The notes beneath the pieces were generated by a model. It was not told the origin of the DNA, did no database searches, and worked only from the letters and a program-made list of their open reading frames with translations. Of a stretch of DNA of 64,000 nucleotides, positions 39,801 to 51,800 are shown piece by piece. Positions within the stretch are counted from its first letter, which is position 1; every line of letters begins with the position of its first letter. Origin of the DNA: Anolis sagrei (lineage: Eukaryota > Chordata > Lepidosauria > Squamata > Anolidae); assembly GCF_037176765.1 (NCBI RefSeq), contig NC_090026.1:123962252-124026251 (forward strand), read 5' to 3'. A program made the translations under genes and the position numbers.

Positions 39801-42800
39801 AAAAGGTAGGAGATGGCTTAGACAATGGAAGAAAATAGGACATGTCATTTAATTTGCAAACAGTGTGGTCTACCTTTATAATTTTGTTTTGTTTGGGTTG
39901 TTTTTTTTTTTTTTTTTGTCGTGTCAGGAGCGACTTGAGAAACTGCAAGTTGCTTCTGGTGTGAGAGAATTGGCCGTCTGCAAGGACGTTGCCCAGGGGA
40001 TGCCCAGATGATTTGATGTTTTTATCATCCTTGTCTCTTCTCTCATCTCTCATGGGCCATCCAGTCCAACCCCCTGCGAAGAAGTAAAAACATCGCATTC
40101 AAAGCACCCCTGTCAGATGGCCATCCAGCTTCCAAAGAAGGAGCTTCCACCACACTCGGGGCAGAGAGTTTCCCTACTGAACAGCTCTCACAGTCAGGAA
40201 GTTATTCCTAATGTTTAGATGAAATCTCCTTTCCTGTAGTTTCACGTCCTAGTCTCCAGGGCACATATTTAAATATGGCTCTAATCATATCTCCTCTCAG
40301 CCTTCTCTTCTTCAGGCTAAACATGCCCAGCTCTTGAAGCTGCTCCTCATAGGGCTTGTTCTCCAGATCCTTGAGCCTTTGAGTCACCCCACTTTGGACA
40401 CATTCCAGCTTGTTAATATTTCCCTTAAATTGTGGTGCCCAGAACTGGACACAGTATTCCAGGTGTGGTCTGAACAAGGCAGAATAGAGGTGTAGCATAA
40501 CTTCCTATAGGCTTTTTTTGCCACCGCATCACATTGTTGGCTCCTGTTTAACTTGTTGGCCATGAGCACTCCAACATTTTTTTCACATGTGCTGCTGTCG
40601 AGCCAGGCACCCCCTGCTAACCCCAACATTCTTAGCTAGATCCTGACACATTATTTCTTCAGAAGTCTTTAAAAAAATCTGTTGAAAGAAAATCGAATGA
40701 TTCTTAAAATAAGTTGTTCTACTCTCTACACTTAAATAAAACTAAAAAATCAACTCCAAACATTTTATTAATGCTCATATTTTATTGCAATGTTGCTGTG
40801 TAGTCAGCATATGCTGTCCCTCACTTTGCTTTCTAATATTTCCAAATATTGTTTAAGAATCCTAAGAAAGGAACCTAATGATATAGATGGACTTCAGTAC
40901 CTGGTTGTAAACCACCTCACGATGACTGGGAATCAAACAGTGGTGAGTGCTAATGTATTTCTTGGTATTTATGCTGTCGGATCAGTGTTGTGGGCTTTTC
41001 CAAATAATTGTGATCATTGTAATTGGTAATGTGTGCTATATTTTTGCACTGCTTAGCATTGAGCTGATACTTTTGGAAATCTACTTATTTAAGAGATGCA
41101 CATATACCCCAAGGTTTGGAGAATTACCAAACTTTGTTGCTGTTGTATCTCAAATTTCATTCTAAAATTGAGTTTTTAAAACACCCGAAGGAAGACTTTC
41201 ATATGTGTGATTAGATAACAGTCTTTGTCCTTTTTACTGAGTCATGTTAAACCATTCAAAAATGGTCGTGTTCCTGATGTGAAATAATATTGATCTACTT
41301 AATGTAGGCATTGGATACCCTTAGAGAATTCATTGGTGCTCTCGAGATGAAAGAGCCCCAAAGACCAGAACTTCACCTTCAAAAAATGTTAGTGATCAGC
41401 AGACTGGTAAGGACAAATTTGAATTGATAATTTTCAAATTCCTTAGTAACAATTCATTGTCAAAGGTATCTATTTGAAATAATTCTGTTCCCTTTCCCTA
41501 CTTCTGTTAAAGTCTTATGGATTTGATATGGGGGAGATCAGTTTAACAATAACTTTTTATATGTATTTATTTATAACTCTACATTGTTTTACTTTTTGTA
41601 AAATGCCTAGAATATAAGAATATAAAATGCCTAGAATATAAGAGAGAAAGGTAGGATATAAGTGAATTAATAAGGTGAGAGAAAGGTAGGATATAAGTGA
41701 ATTAATAATGAGAAATATCTTATTTATGGTATTATTTTATAAATTATTTGTGTTTAGTTTTTTTTTTGAACAGCAAACAATCATTGTTGAGATGTATGAT
41801 ATATATCACCAAATGCATGGATCCTGTTTACAATGAACATTCTGTAACACACCTGACATTCACTGTAATGCATGAAAGAGATTATAAGTAAAGACATGAG
41901 TAGGAAACGGCTTTCACAGATTTCAATCTGTCACCAAAGGTTGAAACAGGGACAAGACTTTCTTGGCACATTGCATACTGCCTGGTTTTCATTACAGTCT
42001 TTAAAGATTGCAAAATGGAAACAGGCACTATGGTGTCAGTATAATAAAGCAAACGCATCTGGAAAGCATAACTCATTGTTTTAATACAATAATAAACAAT
42101 TTAGCAGAATTCGGTTTTTGTTTAGACATGCTTAGAATGAATTAATTGCCTCCCTCATTTCCAAATGGGATATAATAAAATGGGGTGCAAAATTGATGAT
42201 GCTATTCATCAATTTACAGAGGAATAAAGAACATAATTATGCAAACTATGCTCACTAATCTAAAAGCTGATGGCTAGTGTTAATAGAGTTGTCAGTTTTT
42301 GCATCCCCTTTCCCTATATCCTACCCCTACAACCATTTACACCATGCTTATGTATAACAGTGTATGTGATACTCCATGAAACTGGAGAAATTGAACATAA
42401 TGTTTTAACAATGCCATGGAACTCTTTCAATCCTTGTGTCTCATATGCATGTCTTATTCCTCCCTCCTTAACTTTTAGTCTGGGAAAAATCAAGATATCC
42501 TACAGGAGGTATATGAGTTCATTAGAAAAACAGGCATCAACCTGCTGTCTTCTGATGCTCGTTTTGCAAATGAGTTAGGATATCAGCTGATCCTTCAGGG
42601 GAACTGGAAGGAAGCTTCTGTGTGGTATAGAAAAGCTACAGAACTGGATGAAAATACTATTGAGTCACTGACAGGTAGGCTCTTAGGGATTTATTAATCG
42701 AAATAAGTTTTTGCCTTCAGCTTTCCTGTATTCCATCCTCAAGGTGTTTCTAGGTTTCCCATATAGGAGAAATGCCTTAAGGTGTGGATCTTCTTTACAT

Positions 42801-45800
42801 CATGGAGGAGAAGGTACACATATCTTCCAAATAGGTTAGATAACAAGTGGATTATTACTCTGGAAATTCTGAAATTGTCAAATTGCAAGTACTGTTGTAA
42901 GGAACTGCATTACAGTTAAAATAGCATTGAATGAAGCTAAACAAGAGTTACTTTGCTGTTCTAATACATGACCCTATACCAATATGAGGAGCCACGGTGG
43001 TGCAGCAGGTTAAACAGCTAAGCTGTAGAACTTACTGACCAGAAGGTTGGCAGTTCGAATCCATGGGATGGGGTGAGCTCCCATTGCTATCCCCAGCTTC
43101 TGCCAATCTAGCAGTTCGAAAGCATGTAAATGTAGGTAGATCAAAAGGCACCACTTCATTGGGAAGATAATGGCTCTCCATGCAGTCATGCTGGCCACAT
43201 GACCTTGGAGGTGTCTATGAATAATGCCAGCTCTTTGGCTTAGAAATGGAGATGAGCACCACCTTCCAGAGTCAGACTCAACTGGACTTAATGTCAACCT
43301 TTACCTTTACCTATTCCAATATATGTTGTATTGCTACCAAACATATGACTTCTGATTTACAATTCAAAGCTTGTGGTTTGTGAAAAATATTTACTTCTGA
43401 ATTGGCTTTATTGTTTTACAGGGCTTATATGGTGCCAGGTACTCGGAGGGAAACTAGAGGAAGCAGAACAACAACTGGAATTCCTAAAGGAAGTTCAGCA
43501 ATCCATTGGAAAATCTTCAGTTAGATTGCACTTATTTTCTTTGATTATCCACTTACTGTAGGTTACAAATTGATGATAGATGACCCCTTGCATGTTGGCA
43601 TCCTCAGACTGTGGTAACGTTTACTTAACACAGTTTTCAGATGTTCCTTCAAATGATAGCCAGTGCTGTTTCTTTACCTATTTTCTCTGAAAATCTGAGA
43701 AGGGGCAGCAGCTAGGAGATAATGGGATAATGAACCTGGCTGGGGAAAGCCAGGAGGGGTGGTAGGTCCTCTCCAGCTCAGGCCAGCATATCTGAGAGGT
43801 AACAGTCTCAAAGATCTTACCATGGAAAAAAAATATACCCAGTAAAATTTAATATTCTCTGTCTCATAGACCCTAGCTTATCTTCAGGCTGTGATAGCTT
43901 CAAGAAAAAACAAGAATGAACAGACTGCCAGTGCCTTTCTCAATGAAGCTGCTGAACTTCATTTTTCTGCTTTGCATGGTCTTCCGTTGAGCATTGAATA
44001 CTACGAAAAACTCAACCCTATGTTTTTGATTGAAATAGTGAAGGAGTATTTGGTCTTCTGCCCTAAACAGGTGGGAAATCCTGTTTCATGCTCCCCAATT
44101 TCCTGGGCACTGGGGCTTGGTGTGAGGGGAATCTCCAGAAAACCTTTTCACCTAAGGCTTTTGCTGGTGAGAAGAGGCAGCTAGTGGTTGATGTAGGATG
44201 CCATCCTGTGTCTTTTTGGGTAGTTATCAAACTGATCCCAAGAATTACTGTATATATTGTATGGCAGCCTGTTCAGCCTGTGATTGTGTCTGATGATCAT
44301 TTTGATTTACATGATGGGAATGGGGATAACGTTCATATTGATGTTCCTGAAGGGAATCGGGATATTTATTCGGCTTCTGGGCCATGGTCTGGGGGTGAGA
44401 GTCCTGAGCTGCTGCAAGGGCCTGAATGGAGTTTAAAAGACAGGTCACAGAGGCCTGAGTTGCTGCAAGAGGATTCTCAAGGCTTCGAGCTTGGGAAAGG
44501 ATTTCTGATCAGTTATCTGAGAATGAAGTTGATTTCGAGGTCCCAGGTGCAGGAGTGAATGAGGAAAGTGAGACCTTGAACAGGAAAAGATGTTTCAGTA
44601 AACGGAGACAGTCCGTACAGCAATTTAGATGCTCGGCTAGACTCCAACAGAAGTTGGATGTGAAACTGAAATTAAGAAAGAATCCATTCCTAGCTGTTTG
44701 GGAATTAGGGGTTTATAAGTGATTTGTGACAGACATTGCTTCAGTTGAAGCAACATCAAATTAATGCCAAGTTTCCAGCGCCAAGGTCTGCCCTAGCTCA
44801 TGCTTATTCTGTGGAATATGCTTCTGTTCTGTTCATGTTCTGTTCATGGATTCAAGTATCTAGTTTCATGGATTTCTTTGGACTTTGTTCCTCTCTACCT
44901 TTATATCAATTGGGTTACTTTTTACTGCTTTGGCTTTTTATATTCTTAAATAAACTGCTTGCTAATTTTACTCAGCTGTTGTGGTGTTTAAAGTCAGAGG
45001 GGATTCTGCTCTGGAGTACGACAGTATATTTCTTCATTCCCTTTTCTGTAATCTATCTATATCTATCTATATATATAATAAAGAAGAGTGTTTGTATGGG
45101 AAGGACAGAGGTGCGGAGGGCGGAAGGGGTATGTGCCAGCGTTCTGATTGGCTGCCGCTGTGGTGCTATTTGCATATGGTCTCTGATTGGGCAGCTTCAA
45201 TAGGAGCCCCTGGTGGAGAAGAGGGCTCATGGCAGAAACGGGGCATGACAGAAGGAAATTTGCATATGGTCTCTGATTGGCCAGCCTCAAATCCAGCATT
45301 CTGAGATGACAAAGAGAGGAAAGGAAAGGCCAAAGGGGGCTGGGTCAGAACACTCCCAATACAGACCGAAATAGGCACACAGAGCCCCCATCACCCACTC
45401 GACATCCTACTGCAGTTTGGAGGACTATGAACCATGGATGATGGGACTTGCAGTACCACCACTCACATTCTGAGACCGCTGTTAACCTTATCCAATGACT
45501 GATCAGGACCAAACTTCGCACATAGACCTCTCATGACCCACTTTACGTCCTGGTGTGGTTTGGCCGGGGATGGACCGTGGATTATGGGACTTGCAGTACA
45601 ATTGCTCAATTCTTCAGACTACTGCAACCCTCATCCAATTACCAATAAATGCCAAACTTGGCACACTGAGTCTCCATGACGCACTCTACATCCAGGTACA
45701 GTTTGAAGGAGGATGCACCATGGACGATGGGACTTGCAATACCTGCACTCCCTTCCTAAGACCATAACTGCCAACAATGATGGATCAGGACCACAATTTA

Positions 45801-48800
45801 CACAGAGAGCCCGCATAACTCACTCTACATCCTGGTGCGGTTTGGAAGAATTTGACAATGGATGATGGGACTTGCAGTCACTTCACTCACATTCTGAGAC
45901 CTCTGCAAACCTCATCCAATGACGGATCAACACCAAACGTGGCACATAGACCTCTCATGACCCACTTTACGTCCTGTTGTTATTTGGAAAACTTTGGAGA
46001 TGGATGATGGGACTTGCAGTACCTTTGCTCACTTCCTGAGACCACTGAGACCCTCACCAATGACTAATCAAGACTAAACTTGCCACATGGAACTCCAATG
46101 ACCCACTCTACATCCTGGTGCACTTTGGAGGAGGACAGACCATGGATGATGGGACTTCAAGTACCTCCACTCCCTTCCAAAGATTGCTGCAACCCTCTTC
46201 TAATGACCAATCAAGACCACACTTGGCACACCGAGCCCCCATGATCCACTCTACATCCTGCTGCAATTTGAAAGGGGATGGACTTTGGATGATGGGACTT
46301 GCAATACCTTCACTCACTTACTGACACCACTGCCACCCTCATCTAATGACTGATAAAGACCAAACTTGGCACACAGAGCCCCCATGACCCACTCTACATC
46401 CTGCTGCAGTTTTGGAGAAGGGTGGACCATGGATGATGGAACTTCCAGTACCTTCACTCACATTCTGAGACCTCTGCAAACCTCATCCAATGACGGATCA
46501 ACACCAAACTTGGCACATAGACCTCTCATGACCCACTTTACGTCCTGGTGTTATTTGGAAAACTTTGGAGATGGATGATGGGACTTGCAGTACCTTTGCT
46601 CACTTCCTGAGACCACTGAGACCCTCGCCAATGACTCATCAAGACTAAACTTGCCACATGGAGCTCCAATGACCCACTCTACATCCTGGTGCAGTTTGGA
46701 GGAGGACAGACCATGGATGATGGGACTTCAAGTACCTCCACTCCCTTCCAAAGATTGCTGCAACCCTCTTCTAATGACCAATCAAGACCACACTTGGCAC
46801 ACAGAGCCCCCATGATCCACTCTACATCCTGCTGCAATTTGAAAGGGGATGGACTTTGGATGATGGGACTTGCAATACCTTCACTCACTTACTGACACCA
46901 CTGCCACCCTCATCTAATGACTGATAAAGATCAAACTTGGCACACAGAGCCCCCATGACCCACTCTATATCCTGCTGCTGTTTGTAGGAGGATGGCCCAT
47001 GGATGATGGGACTTCAAGTACCTTCACTCACTTCCTGAAAATAATGCTGCCATTATCCAAAGACCAATACAGACCAAACTTGGCATACAGAACCGCCATT
47101 ACCCACTTTCTCTAATAACCCGGGCAACGCCGGGTCCCCAAGCTAGTTAATATAATAAAATAATGTGTAATATTAACATAAATATTTTTATAAGCTCTTG
47201 TATGTGTAATGACTAACCAGACTGACACTCGTAAACAGCAATATGGTTATTGTTGGGAACTATATACTACAATAGATATGTATTTCTGGAAATACATAAT
47301 TTCATTTTTTTCTTTTTTTTAATAGCCACGGCTGCCTGGTCAAGTTTTATCCTCTCTTCTTAAACAAGCAACTATTATTTTGAACCCAATTGTGAAAGCA
47401 GCTCCTGGAATGATAGAGCCCCTTTTTCTAATGGCACAGGTTAAATATTTATCAGGTAAGCTCATGTCTGATTGCCTATTCAAAGAACAGAAAGACACCT
47501 GGGTTATTTAATTCATTAAAAAATCTTGACAAGCTCAAAGGGGAGGGTTAGAGCTGTTCTTTGTACTTTTATTAAAGTAACTGCCAAGGAGCAAAATCAC
47601 ATTAAAAAAGAAAGTTTATCTTATGCACAGTTAAGTTGCATTATACAACCATATGTCTTCTCACTGAAGTGAATGCATTCACCTCAAATCTCCCCATAAA
47701 CATAATGAGAACAAAAGTATGTACAGTATTTGAGAGCATTTGCAGCTGATTCCTGGTCTGTGCCCTGAATTTCAATTGGCATAATATGAAAGTACAGCAG
47801 CAAAAAAGTACAGCATGCTTTAGTAAATATATGCAGCTCACCTTTCTTCAGTTCAAACTGAAAATACTATAAATGTGTTAGGCCAGATTTTAAATATGAC
47901 CCTGGAAAAATGAAAGAAAAAGATACTTTTTAATGAAAACAGTGTGAATATTTCCAGTTTATCCCACTGCTCAGAAAAGGTTACTTCTGTCTTGACTGTA
48001 ACAAAGGCAATATACCCAAACTGGGACACTAACTAGAGGAAAGTCTGCACTAGCCTTTAATAACTGTTGCATAACATTATTTGTAAGGAAAAGAATGACT
48101 AGAGCAAGAATGTTGGGCTATTTTGCAGGAGAATTAGAAACTGCCCAAGGCACCCTGCAGCGTTGTTTGGAGCTGGATCCAACATCAACAGATGCTAACC
48201 TTCTTATGGCCCAAATTCACCTGTCTCAAGGAAATATAAAAGAATGTGTCCACTCACTGGAAATAGGGGTTAGCTACAATTTTCAGGTGAGCCTTAGCAA
48301 AATATTTCAAATACTTACTGAAATTGTCTCCCACTTTCCTCTGGCATCGCTTTTGCATCTAGCTGTAAGCAGCAAGGCAAGGTGGCTCACAAGTAATCTC
48401 CTTCTGTTTTCAACCATCACTTGTGGAAAGAACAGGACAGGAGGTTGAAAAATTAAAGCTTAGTTCCTCATTTATATATCTAGTTCTCATCTACACTTCC
48501 ATGTCATCTAGTTTCTGAATCCAGATTATCTGCTTTGAACTTGATTATACTGGACTATATGGCAGTACAGATTCAGCCTAAGGGCCCTTCCACACAGCCA
48601 TATAACCCAGGCCCCCTAAACAAAGCTGAATAAAATCCCACGTTTTCTGCTTTGATATGGAATATATGGCAGTGTGGATTCAGATAACCCAGTTCAAAGC
48701 AGATATTGTGGGATTTTCTGCCTTGATATTCTGGGTTATATGGCTGTGTGGAAGGGCCCCCAGAATATCAATGCAGAAAATCCCACAATATCTGCGTGTG

Positions 48801-51800
48801 TGCACATGTGTATGTATGTGTGTGTGTGTGTGTGTGTGTGTATGCTCATTTTAGGATGTTCCTGTTTGTTGCAGCATGTCATTGAGGAACTCGTCATTCT
48901 GCTTTTATTGTCATTATTTTAATCTTAATTTTTAAAGGATACAATAAAGATTGTTGCTTTTTTTAAAGGTATAATACAAGGAAATTGATTATTAAAATCA
49001 CTCTCACAAACAGAAATTCATCAATATCTCAGATAACATGTTTTCAGGGTGCGGCTGTAGTTGACTTGTCTTATTAGTATAACTTTTTAATATTTTTATC
49101 AGCTTCGCGATTCTCCACTGTATCACTTCATCAGGGCCAGAGCACTTAATAAAGGTGGAGAATACCCTGAAGCCATTAAAGTCTTAAAAATGCTTGTCAA
49201 TTTACCACAAATGAAAGGGGAAACTAAGAAAGGCCAGGGACCTCCTCTGACTACAAGTGAAAAAGTTTCTATCTACCTGGAACTCGTTGAAGCTCTTCGA
49301 CTCAATGGAGAACTGGTAAGAAACGTTAAATGCAGGCAGTTAAAAACATCCAACTTACAAATGATTAAGAATGGGGGTGAGACAACAGGAAGCGAGAGAA
49401 ATCTTCCCCTCGGAAGGGAAATTCACTCTTGGAAGAGTTATCATGGGGGGAAAGTGTCTCTACTGAAGTTTTATCACCAATCCTTGTTTCCACAAGTCAC
49501 ATTTTTCAAAACCCAGTGATCACAGGGACAAAAAGAAAGTGAGGTGAAACATGAACAGTAAAACAGACAGCAAAACAAACCCTACTTGGGTGTTGATTCT
49601 TCCCTATGCTATTCAAAGCATATACACATACATGTAAGTTGGAACAAGTACATTTTAAAGTGAAACTTCAGCCATATATATATATGGCTGAAGTTTCACT
49701 TCAAAATGTACCTGTTCCAACTTACATACAAATTCAACTTAAGAACAAACCTACAGAATCTATCTTGTTCATAATTTGGGGACTGCATGTATAACCTATT
49801 CTCAGTGAAAAGAAGCAAGGCCATATCAAAATAAACTCAGTTTAAATAAAAATAAATAGATCAAAATACATGTATTTATGGTAGCTAAGAATTATATGTT
49901 GTCAGATATTTTTAATGCTTTTTGAAAGCATATGTATAAAAATATTTCAGGCAATATTCCATTCGGATTGACCAAGCCATATAAAATCATAGCGTTTTGC
50001 TTCGAGTATATTGGTCAATCAGGATGGTAGATGATTTGCTGTGGAGTGTTTGAATCGCCAGCCAAGAAAATGATTTGTAATTTGCCTTCTATGAGTGTAT
50101 TAGAGAGAGAAAAAGCTTAAGTAGCATAATGGTGCACATGGTAAGTACCGTAATTATGAAAATGGAAGTAGGACATCTCATTAGACCTTAAGCAATCTAT
50201 TTTACCTTCAGTTTTCTGTCTGCAGTATGCAGATAGTAATATTGATTTGCTTTACAGGACTATTGTGAAGATTATCAGGATAACAAACGAGGAACTTGTT
50301 CAAACACTTCAAAAGTACTATGTTAATCTTTATTGTTATCTTCTTGCTACAGAAGTATTTACTTTGCAAAGTGTTTTCATACATATTTCAACATTCTAGC
50401 ACGAAGCTACAAAGATAATGCAAGATGCCATTAATGACTTTAGTGGAACACCAGAAGAAATCCGTGTCACTGTTGCTAATGTAGATTTGGCTCTCAGTAA
50501 AGGAGAGGTGGACTTAGCCTTAACCATGCTGAGGAATATTACACCAAACCAGCCATATTATACTGAAGTTAAGGAAAAGATGGCTCAGATTTATCTTCTG
50601 ACCCGAAAGGATAAGAGATTGTACATTGGATGCTATTGGTAATGTTGTTTTGCATTAATTTTACTTTTTTTGTTGTTGCAAGAATTCAGTTTTACATTTT
50701 CCTTTAGATACAGAGAGAAATAAACAATAGAGCATGGGTAATTTTAGAGACTATTAGAAGAAAGTTTTAGAAGCTAAATGTATTATATATTTTTCAGTTA
50801 AAGATTTATTCCGCTACTCAAGAAGGAACATGGTCTGCAAATATTGTATTGTCAAAGGCTTTCATGGCCGGAATCACTGGGTTGTTGTGAGTTTTCCAGG
50901 CTGTATGGCCATGTTCCAGAAGCATTCTCTCCTGACATTTCTCCTGCATCTATGACAGAGGTTGTGAGGTCTGTTGAAACTAGGAAAATTGGATTTATAT
51001 ATCTGTGGAATGATGTCCAGGGTGGGAGAAAGAACTCTTGTCTGTTGCAGGTAGGTATATATAAACCATAGATATATAAACCCAATTTTCCTATAAATAA
51101 AAAAATTATAATGGAAGTAAGCGTAATCAATTTGAACAGATAATACAAACTGGAAGGGATATAGAGGAACACAAAAATTTGAAAGGAATATTTCAAATAT
51201 TTATTTATTTTACCATATTTATATACCGCCCCTCTCAGCCCAGAAGTGACTAGGAGCGGTTTATAAGATAATAAGTTTATACAAGAATAATTGAAATAAA
51301 GGAAGGAAAACAAAAGAATAACACCCTCAAGGTGATTTGGGAAGAAAATTTAGGGATTAAAATTAATGAAATGGAATGGTCACAATTATGGAGACAGACA
51401 TTTGAAAAACCTATCAATATGGGTTAAAAATTATTATAAGTTAATATGGAAATGGTATCTAACACCAATAAGAGTAGCAAATATAAATAAAAACTATTTA
51501 AAAATAGCTGGAAAAGATACCAAGAATTGGGAATATATATACATATGTGATGGCAGTGTAAATATATAAATAATTTTGGGAGAAAAGTATTTAGAGAGAT
51601 ATATGATATAATGAACATTAAAATAGAAAGAAATCCTAGTATAGTTTTATTATCATCATATAGTAATAAACTGTTGAAAAAATAGATGCAATAATAAATG
51701 TATTAACACTAACAAGATTGCTTATAGCAAGGAATTGGAAAAGGGGAAAATATGCAAATAGAAGAGTGGTATAAGGAAGTATAGAAATTGGCTTGACATG

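Noticed and set aside
42988-43080. tRNA gene
   Set aside because: It is the tRNA-derived head of a Sauria SINE, followed by SINE body and tail.
43520-43561. Exon 10 read-through
   Set aside because: It reaches a stop with no family match; the splice at 43519 keeps length and phase.
45555-46895. Several similar 60-76-residue frames repeated in tandem
   Set aside because: They are chance frames of the 142-bp Helitron array; 142 is not a multiple of three and the frames shift between units.
45412-47100. CRISPR-like regular repeats
   Set aside because: This is a vertebrate genome; the units are 142 bp, without short conserved repeats and unique spacers.
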